From: Blastococcus capsensis
Lineage (GTDB): Bacteria; Actinomycetota; Actinomycetes; Mycobacteriales; Geodermatophilaceae
Reading direction: 5' to 3'
Assembly (NCBI RefSeq): GCF_030165005.1
Contig: NZ_JASNNW010000002.1
Location: 1-64,000 of the forward strand
Length of the DNA: 64,000 nt
Position 1 is the stretch's first letter. Each line of letters opens with the position of its first letter. The notes beneath the pieces are model-generated. The model saw only the letters and a list, made by a program, of their open reading frames with translations. It was not told where the DNA came from and searched no databases. Of this stretch, positions 1 through 7,324 are shown piece by piece. The translations under genes were made by a program, and so were the position numbers.

Positions 1-127
1 CAACGGACGACTCGAGCACCTCCGAGGCTCCGCTCTCGGCTTCCGCAACCTCACCAACTACATCGCCCGAAGCCTGCTCGAGACCGGCGGGTTCAGGCCG
101 CGACTACACCCTCGATCGTGAAGAGCC
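1..127 (+). mobile_element. Right end of an ISL3-type insertion sequence (cut by window start)
   Basis: The first 127 bases hold the 3' end of a transposase gene and then a terminal sequence. Reading inward from base 127 on the minus strand, the end is GGCTCTTCACGATCGAG, which fits the GGCTCTT-type terminal inverted repeats known for ISL3-family elements. Immediately outside it the sequence changes to a group II intron maturase reading frame. Bases 128-135 (ACAAATCC) would be one copy of the 8-bp target duplication typical of this family; the other copy and the left end lie outside the window. The boundary is inferred from the IR-like end and the abrupt change of coding content. Confidence 0.7.
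2..121 (+). CDS. ISL3-family transposase, C-terminal fragment (5' end outside window)
   Basis: Frame 2 is open from the window edge to a TGA at 119-121 and encodes 39 residues. They include NGRLEHLRGSALGFRNLTNY, which resembles the C-terminus of ISL3 (IS204/IS1001/IS1096/IS1165) transposases, where an N-G-R-x-E and a GFRN motif close the DDE catalytic domain. The stop codon lies inside the terminal repeat of the element, as is normal for compact insertion sequences. Only the tail is visible, so it cannot be judged whether the transposase is intact. The family assignment rests on this short stretch and on the GGCTCTT-like terminal sequence. Confidence 0.65.
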   Translation, partial: NGRLEHLRGSALGFRNLTNYIARSLLETGGFRPRLHPRS

Positions 128-330
128 ACAAATCCAAGTTGATCGCATTCCTGCAGGAGCGGCTGAATCCGCACCTGGTCAAATGGGCGTGCCGGAAATA
201 CAAGCGATTGCACCGTGCCCAAGCCAAGGCCCGCAGGCGACTCGCCCAGATCGCCAGCACAAACCCGGGCCTGTTCGTTCACTGGCGGCACGGAGCACTC
301 CCGAGTGGTTCAACGACGGGAGCCGTGTGA
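128..330 (+). pseudogene. ltrA: Group II intron maturase/reverse transcriptase, C-terminal remnant interrupted by IS
   Basis: From base 128 an open frame encodes the C-terminal maturase end of a group II intron-encoded protein. It has HLVKWACRKYKRL, then a basic stretch, then NPGLFVHWRHG and the terminal STTGAV. Family members characteristically end in FxHWR...GAV, with the stop codon lying inside intron domain V, as here (TGA at 328-330). All reverse transcriptase motifs are missing because an ISL3-type element occupies the upstream side. An apparent GTG start at 118 is inside the IS end and is not a real start. The protein cannot be functional as seen. The rest of the intron may survive on the other side of the IS, outside the window. 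Confidence 0.85.
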
Positions 331-395
331 CGGGAGACTGTCACGCACGGTTCTAAGAGCGCCGGGGGGTGAAATTCCCCCCGGCGACTCGCCAC
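320..395 (+). ncRNA. Group II intron ribozyme domains V and VI (3' end of intron)
   Basis: Bases 320-353 form a 34-nt hairpin starting GAGCCGTGTG and ending CACGGTTC, with the AGC catalytic triad near its 5' side. This is the size and layout of group II intron domain V. A second hairpin follows at 357-390: a GC stem with a GTGAAAT loop and one unpaired A at 387 near its base, as expected for the domain VI branch-point adenosine. The 3' splice site is placed after the AC at 394-395, about 7-8 nt beyond the branch A. Downstream bases resume an HNH endonuclease reading frame. Splice-site position is inferred to within a base or two. Confidence 0.85.
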
Positions 396-575
396 CGGCT
401 CAAGACCTTCGCCCCGGGCTGGCAGCACACCATGAGCGACGACGGCGTGCTCACCGTCATCACACCCTCCGGCGTGACCCGGATCAGCCGGCCGCCCGGC
501 TTCCGCGTGCTCACCGGACCACCGGAACCACCGCCGCCGCCACCGGACCCGGCGGACGACCCGCCACCCTTCTGA
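396..575 (+). pseudogene. DUF222 / HNH endonuclease (13E12 family), 3' exon after group II intron
   Basis: Directly after the predicted intron 3' end, codons starting at 396 read RLKTFAPGW and continue to a proline-rich tail with TGA at 573-575. RLKT followed by a W and a short beta-rich segment (DGVLTVITPSGVTR) matches the C-terminal end of actinobacterial DUF222/13E12 proteins. In these an HNH motif ends in C-x-x-HHRLKT. The intron therefore seems to have inserted right behind the HNH histidines. This is the downstream exon of a split gene; whether the gene could still be restored by splicing is doubtful, since the intron is itself interrupted by an IS. Confidence 0.75.
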
Positions 576-583
576 CCCGGCCG

Positions 584-1207
584 TCAGGCCGGGAGCACCT
601 CGGCCAGCCAGGACGCGGCGGCCGCGCCGACGACATCGGGGTTCTTCTTGAGCGAGTGGTCACCGGGCACCGCGTACACCGACGCGCTCGGGCGGCCGGT
701 GAGCACGGCGGCGACGTCGGCGGGTGCCCCGAACGCGTCCCGCTCGCCCTGGACCACCACCAGCGGCAGCCCGACGCCGGTCAGCTCGCCGGCGCGGCTC
801 TTCTCCGGCCGGCCCGGCGGGTGCAGCGGGAAGGCCAGCGCCAGCACGCCGTCGGCCCCGACCTCGGCGGCGGTCCGGCAGGCCACCCGCGCGCCGGCGC
901 TGCGGCCACCCACCACCAGCGGCCCGGCCAGGTGGCCCGTGCCCGAGAGGTGCGCGAGCACGGCTCGCCAGCCCTCGTCCAGCCGCGCGGGCGCCGGCGC
1001 GATCTTCTTCCCCGCGACCCGCCACGGCTGCTCCACGCGCAGCACCCGCCAGCCGGCCTCGGCGGCGTCCCGCGCCACCGCCACCAGATCGGCGGCCCCC
1101 ACGCCACCCCCGGCGCCGTGCCCGAGCAGCAGCGTCCCCCGCTGCCCGCCGTCCGTCAGGTGGGCGCGGGCCGGGCCGTGCGGGGTGTCGATGTCGAGGG
1201 CGATCAC
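584..1207 (-). CDS. Small alpha/beta hydrolase (KANL3/Tex30-like, dienelactone-hydrolase fold)
   Basis: 207 residues, GTG start. The protein has a compact alpha/beta-hydrolase plan: an oxyanion region LLLGHGAGGG (27-36), a nucleophile elbow GGRSAGAR with Ser103, an acid at Asp157 (QGERDAFG) and a catalytic His184 (PGDHSLKK). The GxGAG and GRSMG-type motifs fit the KANL3/Tex30-like hydrolases, a family without a firm substrate. The start overlaps the stop of the upstream HAD gene by four bases (GTGA), so the two are probably translationally coupled as the last genes of a DedA-HAD-hydrolase operon. The substrate is unknown. The triad is complete and the length is normal for the family. Confidence 0.85.
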   Translation of the reverse strand: MIALDIDTPHGPARAHLTDGGQRGTLLLGHGAGGGVGAADLVAVARDAAEAGWRVLRVEQPWRVAGKKIAPAPARLDEGWRAVLAHLSGTGHLAGPLVVGGRSAGARVACRTAAEVGADGVLALAFPLHPPGRPEKSRAGELTGVGLPLVVVQGERDAFGAPADVAAVLTGRPSASVYAVPGDHSLKKNPDVVGAAAASWLAEVLPA

Positions 1208-1875
1208 CGCGGCGGCAGCGCCAGCAGCGCGTCCACCGCCCCGGCGAGGTCACCGGCCACGACGTCCGCCTCGCCGTACACCGTGGGGAAGATGCGTTCG
1301 CTGCGCGGGAACCAGGCACCGGTGAGGCCCGCCCGCTGCGCCCCCTGCACGTCCCAGCCGTGCGCGGCCACCAGCGCCATCCGCTCCGGCGCGACGTCGC
1401 AGATGCCTGCCGCCCACACGTAGACCTCGCGGGACGGCTTCCAGACGCGGATCACCTCGCTGGACAGGCTCCGCTCGACCAGCGGGGTCACCCCACCGCG
1501 CTCCAGACCTGCCTCGGCCACCCCGGGCGAGCCGTGCGTCAGCGTGATCACCCGGACGCCGGCCTCGGTCAGGCGGCGCAGCGCGGGCTCGACGTCGGAG
1601 TGCGGCGCCAGTTCCCCGAAGGCGTCCGCGACCGCCGCGCGCCGGTCCGCGGACAGGTCGGTCTCCTGGGCCAGCGCGTCGTCGAAGGCGTCGCGGAAGC
1701 GGCACCACGAGCCGACGGCGGCCGCGGCGAAGCCGGTGAGCAGCGTGCGCGCGAACACCGTGCTCAGCAGCGACCCGGCCTCGCCGGCCTCGACGAGCGC
1801 CGCCCGGACCGGCGCGAGGTCCAGCAGGGTCTCGTTCACGTCGAAGGCGACCACGTCCGGCCGGGTGCGGCTCAT
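1204..1875 (-). CDS. HAD-superfamily type II haloacid dehalogenase
   Basis: 223 residues starting at the ATG at 1875. The HAD motifs are in order: the nucleophile Asp12 in AFDVNETL, the Thr/Ser motif in ITLTHGSPG (about 111-119), Lys147 in VWKPSREVY, and Asp176 in AAHGWDVQGA. The N-E-T-L version of motif I and the AAHGWDxxGA motif are those of L-2-haloacid dehalogenases (type II). These hydrolyse 2-halo acids through an aspartyl ester, but many genomic members have other small substrates. The gene starts 4 bp after the DedA gene stop and overlaps the following hydrolase by GTGA, indicating a three-gene operon. Confidence 0.88.
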   Translation of the reverse strand: MSRTRPDVVAFDVNETLLDLAPVRAALVEAGEAGSLLSTVFARTLLTGFAAAAVGSWCRFRDAFDDALAQETDLSADRRAAVADAFGELAPHSDVEPALRRLTEAGVRVITLTHGSPGVAEAGLERGGVTPLVERSLSSEVIRVWKPSREVYVWAAGICDVAPERMALVAAHGWDVQGAQRAGLTGAWFPRSERIFPTVYGEADVVAGDLAGAVDALLALPPR

Positions 1876-1879
1876 GCGG

Positions 1880-2575
1880 TCATGCTCCCGGGCGGCCGGA
1901 ATCCTCGCTCGGCGTCCCCGGGCCGGGCGCGGTCGTCCCCGCCCGCCGGTGGTGGTGGACGTCGCGGTAGCGCTTGACCACCAGGTAGGCCAGACCCAGC
2001 GCGACGGCGGCGACGAGCGCGTAGTCGACGTACTTGAGGTTGTCCTGGATGAAGTTGCCGGCGAGCACACCGAGGCCGATCAGCAGGGCGTTCCAGATCA
2101 GGCTGCCCGCGGCGGTGTAGACGATGAACTGCAGGAACGGCATCCGGACCACGCCCGCCGGCACGGAGATGAAACTGCGCACGATCGGCACCATCCGGCC
2201 GAAGAAGACCGCCGCCCGGCCGTGCCGCTCGAACCAGGCGAAGGTCTTGTCGACGTCCGCGGTCTGCACCAGCGGCAGCCGGTCGAGGAAGGCGTGCGCC
2301 CGCCGCGGCCCCAGCGCCCGGCCCACGTAGTAGAAGAAGATCGCGCCGATCACCGAGCCCAGCGTGGCGAACAGGACGACGGCGACCGCGTTCATCTCGC
2401 CCTGGCGGATCAGCACGCCGGCCAGGCCGAGCACCGCCTCGCTCGGGATCGGCGGGATCACCGTCTCGAGCAGGATGCTCAGCCCCACCCCTACCGGGCC
2501 CAGCGTGTTGACCAGGTCGAGCAGGAATCCGGTGATGCCACCCTCGTCGGAGGCTGCAGCGGCGAGGAACGACAT
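1880..2575 (-). CDS. DedA family integral membrane protein (VTT/SNARE-associated domain)
   Basis: 231 residues from the ATG at 2575, preceded by a GGGGGA ribosome site; a GTG three codons upstream is possible. It has the DedA layout: an N-terminal hydrophobic segment, ETVIPPIPSE with the conserved E and P residues, the glycine-rich FATLGSVIGAIFFYYVGR, then FGRMVPIVRSFISVPAGVVRM with the conserved arginine motif, and C-terminal membrane helices. The family are probable lipid scramblases or undecaprenyl/phospholipid flippases driven by proton-motive force. The tail after about residue 200 is hydrophilic and His/Arg-rich. It is the first gene of the operon with the HAD and alpha/beta hydrolase genes and is divergent from the amidohydrolase at 2648. 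Confidence 0.9.
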   Translation of the reverse strand: MSFLAAAASDEGGITGFLLDLVNTLGPVGVGLSILLETVIPPIPSEAVLGLAGVLIRQGEMNAVAVVLFATLGSVIGAIFFYYVGRALGPRRAHAFLDRLPLVQTADVDKTFAWFERHGRAAVFFGRMVPIVRSFISVPAGVVRMPFLQFIVYTAAGSLIWNALLIGLGVLAGNFIQDNLKYVDYALVAAVALGLAYLVVKRYRDVHHHRRAGTTAPGPGTPSEDSGRPGA

Positions 2576-2647
2576 GTCCCCCACGGTATCGGCGGCTCCG
2601 GCCCGCCGCCGCGCCCCCGGGCCGGGCCCGGGCTAGGTTCGGGAACC

Positions 2648-3946
2648 ATGCGGCAGCGCTTCACCGCCCGGGCCGTCGTCGTCGGCGACCGCGGCGGCAC
2701 GGTCCTCCCCGATGCGGTGCTGGACGTCACCGACGGCCTGATCGAGTGGGTCGGGCCCGCCGCCGAGGCGCCACCGGCCGGGGACGCCGACGTGGTGGCC
2801 CTTCCCGGGGTGCTCACCCCGGGCCTGGTGAACAGCCACTCGCACGCCCCGATGGTGCTGTTCCGCGGCCAGGGCGAGGGTCTGCCCCTGGACCGCTGGC
2901 TGCGCGAGGTCATGTGGCCGCGGGAGGCCCGGCTCACCCCCGATGACATCGAGGTCGCGATGACCGCCGCATCCGCGGAGATGCTCGCCGGCGGCGTCAC
3001 CACCAGCGTCGAGATGTACTTCCACCCCGAGCGGATCGCCGCCGCCGTCACCGCGACGGGCGCCCGCGCGGTGGTCGCCACCCCGCTGCTGCCCCTGCCG
3101 GGCATGCCACCCGTGGCCGAGCAGCTGGACGCCGCCGTCGCCCTGGCCGCCGGCGCACCCGGCGACGGCGCCGTCGAGTACGGCATCGGGCCGCACGCCG
3201 CCTACACCGTTCCGCTCCCGGTGCTCGCCGACGCGGCGTGGGCCGCGCGCGAGCACGGCCTCCTGCTGCACCTGCACGTCGCCGAGACCGCCACGGAGGG
3301 CGACGACCTGCTCGCCGCGCACGGGCTCTCGGTGCCTGCCCTGCTCGCCTCCTACGACGTGCTGGGCGGGCGGGTCCTCGCCGCGCACTGCGTGCACCTG
3401 GGCGACGGCGACCTCGAGCTCTGGCAGGAGTACGACGTCGCCGTCGCGCACTGCCCGGCCAGCAACGCCAAGCTGGCCAGCGGCGTCGCGCCGGTGCGTC
3501 CGATGCTCGACCGCGGCATCCGGGTGGGGCTGGGCACCGACGGGCCGGCGTCCAACGACTCGCTCGACCTGTTCGCCGACCTGCGGCTGGCCGCCGGGAT
3601 GGCCCGGCTGCGCGAGCGGTCGTCGACCGCACTGACCGCCGCCGAGGCGTTCTGGCTGGCCACCGGTGGCGCCGCCGACGCGATCGGCCGCCCGGACCTG
3701 GGGCAGCTCGCCGTCGGCCGGCGGGCCGACCTGGTGCACGTCGACACCCGGGACCTGGGCTTCGAGCCGGTCGGCGACCCGGCCGACGTGCTGGCCCACC
3801 TGGTGTGGTCCGGGGCGGGCCGGCACGTGCGCGACGTCTGGGTGGGCGGCCGGCCGGTGATGCACGACGGCGCGTCCACCACCGTGGACGTCGAGGCGCT
3901 GCGGGCGGACGTCGCGGCCCGGGCCGCCCGGCTGGCCGGCGCATGA
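2648..3946 (+). CDS. Amidohydrolase, MTA/SAH deaminase (MtaD/TrzN/SsnA) family
   Basis: 432 residues. The metal site of the amidohydrolase superfamily is complete: HxH at 64-66 (VNSHSHAP), His210 (LHLHVAET), His247 (AAHCVHL) and Asp298 (LGTDGPASND). These motifs are those of the cytosine deaminase-like subgroup with 5'-methylthioadenosine/S-adenosylhomocysteine deaminases, guanine deaminase and TrzN. Zn-dependent hydrolytic deamination of a purine or related heterocycle is therefore the likely reaction. The stop overlaps the start of the next gene (ATGA at 3943-3946), so it is co-translated with a flavin oxidoreductase, which is an unusual partner for a simple salvage deaminase. The exact substrate is not resolved. 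Confidence 0.85.
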   Translation: MRQRFTARAVVVGDRGGTVLPDAVLDVTDGLIEWVGPAAEAPPAGDADVVALPGVLTPGLVNSHSHAPMVLFRGQGEGLPLDRWLREVMWPREARLTPDDIEVAMTAASAEMLAGGVTTSVEMYFHPERIAAAVTATGARAVVATPLLPLPGMPPVAEQLDAAVALAAGAPGDGAVEYGIGPHAAYTVPLPVLADAAWAAREHGLLLHLHVAETATEGDDLLAAHGLSVPALLASYDVLGGRVLAAHCVHLGDGDLELWQEYDVAVAHCPASNAKLASGVAPVRPMLDRGIRVGLGTDGPASNDSLDLFADLRLAAGMARLRERSSTALTAAEAFWLATGGAADAIGRPDLGQLAVGRRADLVHVDTRDLGFEPVGDPADVLAHLVWSGAGRHVRDVWVGGRPVMHDGASTTVDVEALRADVAARAARLAGA

Positions 3947-5487
3947 CGCGGAGCCGACCCCCACGGGTGCTCGTCGTCGGCGGCGGGCACAACGGGCTGG
4001 TCGCCGCCTGCTACCTCGCCCGCGGCGGGGCGGACGTGCTGGTGCTGGAGCAGGCAGACCGGCTCGGCGGCGGCTCCCGCACCGAGGAGGTGCTCCCCGG
4101 CCACCGCTTCGATCTGCACTCCGCCGCGCACAACATCATCCAGGCCACCGGCATCATCGAGGACCTCGACCTGGCCGCGGCCGGGCTCGAGTACCGGGAG
4201 ATGGACCCGTTCTCGGTATCGGTGTTCCGCGACGGTCGGATCGTCCGGTTCTTCCGGGACGTCGGTGCGACGGTGGACTCGATCGCCGAGACCGACGCCG
4301 CCGAGGCCCGCCGCTACGCCGCCTGGATGCGCGCGGCGATGCCGGTGGTCCACGCGATGCGCGGTGCGCTCGACGGCCGGCGGGGCCGGCTGCCCGGCCG
4401 CGCCGTCGCCGCCGGGCAGGCGCTCGCCCGCAACGGTGGGCCGCTCGGGCTGGCGCAGCTGCTGCTCTCCCCCTACGGGAAGCTCCTGGAACAGCGCTTC
4501 GCCACCGACCTGGTCCGCGCGCCGGTGTCGGCGTTCGCCGCGCACGCCTCGGCACCGCCGGACACCCCCGGCAGCGCGACCTTCGCGCTGTGGCAGGCCT
4601 TCTACCACCAGGTGGGCCAGTGGCACGCCGTCGGCGGTGCCCAGGGCCTGACCGACGCCCTCGTCCGGCGGTTGTCGGACCTGGGCGGGGCCTGGCGCAC
4701 GGGGGCGCCCGTGGGACGCATCCTGCGCAGCGGCGACCGGGTCACCGGCGTCGAGCTCGAGTCGGGCGAGCGGCTGGCCGCCGACGCCGTCCTCAGCGCG
4801 ATCTCCCCCGGCACCGCGCTGCTCGACCTGCTCGACCCGCCGCTGGCCGGTCAGGAGGCGGACCGGCTGCGCAGCACCACCCGGAGCAACGCCGTCCAGC
4901 TGCTGGTGCACGTCTCGACCACCGCGCTCCCGGCCTACCCGGGGGCCCGCCCCGGCGACTGGAACGGGCTGCAGTCTTTCGTCGACGGGCTCGACTCGCT
5001 GACCGACGGGTTCGCCGCAGCGCGAGCCCGGTACCTGCCCGACGACCCGGTGCCCACCTACGCCTTCACCCCGTCGGCGCTGGACGACTCGCTCGCCCCG
5101 TCGGGGCGGCACACCGTCTACCTCGCCTGCCCGTGCGCGCCGTACCGCGTCCGTGGCGGATGGCCCGCGGTCGCCGAGGAGTTCGCCGACCGGATGATCG
5201 CCACGGTGGAGGCACGTGCGCCCGGGTTCACCGCGTCGATCACCGGCCGCTCGGTGCGCACCCCCGAGACGATGGCGGCCGAGCTCCGCTGGCCCGGTGC
5301 GCACCCCATGCACGGCGACCTGAACCCCGACCAGCTCGGCCCCTTCCGGCCGACCCGCGCCCTCGCCCGGCACCGCACGCCGGTGCGCGGACTGGTCGTC
5401 GCCGGGGCCGGGACCGCGCCGGTGGGCGGTATCGCCGGGGCCAGCGGCCGGGCAGCAGCACGGGCGGTGCTGCGTACCCTCGGCTGA
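3943..5487 (+). CDS. Phytoene desaturase-like FAD-dependent oxidoreductase (PYROXD2-like)
   Basis: 514 residues. A Rossmann dinucleotide-binding motif VVGGGHNGLVAA (11-22) is followed by the acidic strand end LVLEQADRLGGGSRTEE, as in the CrtI/PYROXD2 group of flavoproteins. The C-terminal FAD closing motif is VAGAGTAPVGGIAGASGRAA. Members act on isoprenoids or remain uncharacterised; the GHNGLVAA signature is typical of the PYROXD2-like branch rather than of true carotenoid desaturases, and no other carotenoid genes are nearby. Translation is coupled to the preceding amidohydrolase by an ATGA overlap. The radical SAM gene follows after 56 bp. The substrate is unknown. Confidence 0.85.
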   Translation: MTRSRPPRVLVVGGGHNGLVAACYLARGGADVLVLEQADRLGGGSRTEEVLPGHRFDLHSAAHNIIQATGIIEDLDLAAAGLEYREMDPFSVSVFRDGRIVRFFRDVGATVDSIAETDAAEARRYAAWMRAAMPVVHAMRGALDGRRGRLPGRAVAAGQALARNGGPLGLAQLLLSPYGKLLEQRFATDLVRAPVSAFAAHASAPPDTPGSATFALWQAFYHQVGQWHAVGGAQGLTDALVRRLSDLGGAWRTGAPVGRILRSGDRVTGVELESGERLAADAVLSAISPGTALLDLLDPPLAGQEADRLRSTTRSNAVQLLVHVSTTALPAYPGARPGDWNGLQSFVDGLDSLTDGFAAARARYLPDDPVPTYAFTPSALDDSLAPSGRHTVYLACPCAPYRVRGGWPAVAEEFADRMIATVEARAPGFTASITGRSVRTPETMAAELRWPGAHPMHGDLNPDQLGPFRPTRALARHRTPVRGLVVAGAGTAPVGGIAGASGRAAARAVLRTLG

Positions 5488-5543
5488 ACCGATCCGTGGC
5501 ACGCGACCGAACGGGGGCCACGATCCACATCGAGGAGGACGGC

Positions 5544-6941
5544 ATGGGACTGCGTGCACGGTGGCGGGACCTGCGGGAGCGCACCCGCCCGGTCCACCCC
5601 GAGACGGCCCGCGCGCTGCGCGAGCGCTGGGCGGCGCTCCCGGCGCACGTGCAGACCCCGGCGCAGAGCCTCGGCCGGCACGCCGTGGGCTGCGAGGGCA
5701 CCCACGGCGTCTTCCCGAAGTGCAACCTGACCTGCACTCCCTGCTACCACTCGGCCGACGCGAACAAGGTCCGGGTCGACGGCGGGCACACCCTCGGTGA
5801 GGTCACCCGGCAGATGGCCTACCTGCGCGAGCGCCGCGGCCCGTACGCCCACGCCCAGCTGATCGGCGGGGAGGTCAGCCTCCTGGCCCCCGACGACCAC
5901 GCCGCCGCGCTGCAGGCCATGCGCGACGCCGGCCGGTCGCCGATGTCGATGACGCACGGCGACTTCGACCCCGAGTACCTGCGGGCGCTGGTCACCGGCC
6001 CGGACGGGACGCTGCGGTTCGACCGGGTCAGCTTCGCCGCTCACGTCGACTCGCTCATGCGCGGCCGCCGCGGGGCGGTGCGGCCACGCAGCGAGGCCGA
6101 GCTGGACCCGTTCCGCGAGCGGTTCGTGCAGATGTTCCGCGACCTGCGGGCCGAGACCGGCCTGCGCTACTACCTGGCGCACAACATGACCGTCACGCCC
6201 GCGAACGTCGGGCAGGTCGCCGAGACGGTGCGCGAGGTGATCGGCATGGGTTACTCGATGATGAGCTTCCAGCCGGCCGCGCACGTCGGCGACGAGCGGC
6301 GGTGGAAGGAGTCCTACACGGCGGTCGACGCCGACGCCGTCTGGGCGGAGCTGGAGAGGGGCATGGGCCAGCCGATCGCCCACCAGGGCGTCGAGTTCGG
6401 CGATCCGCGCTGCAACCGGGTCGCCTTCGGGTTCCTGCTCGACGGGCGCTGGCACCCCTTCGTCGACCCCGGGGTGCCGGCCGAGATCGCCGCCCGCGAC
6501 GCCTTCTTCGCCCACTACGGCGGTATCGCCTTCAGCAACACCCCGCCGGCCCTGCTCCTGGTCAAGGTGCTGCGCGCCGCGCACCACCACCCGGGCGACC
6601 TGCGAACCGCGCTGCGCTGGGCGCACAGCCTGCTGCGCCGGGCCGGTGGGCTGCGGAGGCTGGTCCGAGGGGCCCGTTCGGGCGCTCTCGGGTTGATGAC
6701 GTTCGAGGTGCACAGCTTCATGGACGCCGCCGACGTCGGGCCGGCCTGGGAGCTGATGCAGCAGGGGGTCCAGGCCGACGACCCCCGCATCCGGGCGACG
6801 CAGGAGCGGTTGGCCGCCTGCACCTACTCGATGTCCCACCCGGAGACCGGGCAGCTGGTGCCCGCGTGCGCCCAGCACTCGGTGCTCGACCCGGTCGAGA
6901 ACGCCGGGCTGCGGAAGCTCCTGCCGCTCACCCCGGTCTAG
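5544..6941 (+). CDS. Radical SAM protein of unknown function
   Basis: 465 residues, with ATG at 5544 preceded by GAGGAGG. The radical SAM cluster motif CNLTCTPC (Cys60, Cys64, Cys67; CX3CX2C) is clear, with a further Cys50 ten residues upstream. Next comes GEVSLL in place of the usual GGEP motif. Two more cysteines near the C-terminus (in RLAACTYSM and VPACAQHS) could bind an auxiliary cluster. The motifs do not match a characterised class that I can name: no SPASM C-x-x-C pattern, no biotin/lipoate signature. It follows the amidohydrolase and FAD oxidoreductase genes on the same strand. It converges on a cupin gene with a four-base overlap of stops. Confidence 0.85.
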   Translation: MGLRARWRDLRERTRPVHPETARALRERWAALPAHVQTPAQSLGRHAVGCEGTHGVFPKCNLTCTPCYHSADANKVRVDGGHTLGEVTRQMAYLRERRGPYAHAQLIGGEVSLLAPDDHAAALQAMRDAGRSPMSMTHGDFDPEYLRALVTGPDGTLRFDRVSFAAHVDSLMRGRRGAVRPRSEAELDPFRERFVQMFRDLRAETGLRYYLAHNMTVTPANVGQVAETVREVIGMGYSMMSFQPAAHVGDERRWKESYTAVDADAVWAELERGMGQPIAHQGVEFGDPRCNRVAFGFLLDGRWHPFVDPGVPAEIAARDAFFAHYGGIAFSNTPPALLLVKVLRAAHHHPGDLRTALRWAHSLLRRAGGLRRLVRGARSGALGLMTFEVHSFMDAADVGPAWELMQQGVQADDPRIRATQERLAACTYSMSHPETGQLVPACAQHSVLDPVENAGLRKLLPLTPV

Positions 6942-7294
6942 GCGGGTGGCGCGTCGCGGCCGGCCTGCCGCGCCGGCGGTGCGGTGGCCTCGACGGCAGT
7001 GAGCTCCTCGACGATCTCGTAGGTGTGCTCGATCCCGGCCGGCACGACCCACGAGTCTCCCGGCGCGAGCTCCAGCGCCTCGTCGCCGGTCACGAGCCGC
7101 GCCCGCCCGGAGATCACGTATCCGACCGTCTCGTAGTCGCGCGCCGCCTGCGGCTTGCCGCTGCTGGTCGGCTGACCGGACCAGAGCCGCATGGCGACCC
7201 GGGACCCGGAGGCCAGGTACCGCTGGCCCATCCCGCCGGTGCCCGCCGCGGTCACCGTGATCTTGTCGACGCCCTCGCCCGTGTACTCGGTCAT
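6938..7294 (-). CDS. Small single-domain cupin protein
   Basis: 118 residues, ATG start. The central part, DYETVGYVISGRARLVTGDE followed by LAPGDSWVVPAGIEHTYE, has the two conserved cupin motifs (a G-rich beta segment and PxG-x-H). The first motif lacks the usual HxH metal ligands; only the His of PAGIEHTY is obvious, so metal binding is uncertain. Such small cupins are sugar- or small-molecule-binding proteins or enzymes of varied function, so no specific role is assigned. It converges with the radical SAM gene (4-base overlap) and is followed after 30 bp by the ABC importer genes on its own strand, but it is downstream of them and may be the last gene of that operon. Confidence 0.8.
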   Translation of the reverse strand: MTEYTGEGVDKITVTAAGTGGMGQRYLASGSRVAMRLWSGQPTSSGKPQAARDYETVGYVISGRARLVTGDEALELAPGDSWVVPAGIEHTYEIVEELTAVEATAPPARQAGRDAPPA

Positions 7295-7324
7295 GGGGAA
7301 TGCGCTACCCGGACCCGGCCCGGC

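Noticed and set aside
118-127. GTG at 118 as a start of the maturase fragment
   Set aside because: These bases belong to the terminal repeat of the ISL3-type element; the intron sequence begins at about 128.
1544-2640. Long plus-strand open frame ahead of the amidohydrolase
   Set aside because: It is antisense to the HAD and DedA genes, which have full domain signatures; the amidohydrolase starts at ATG 2648.
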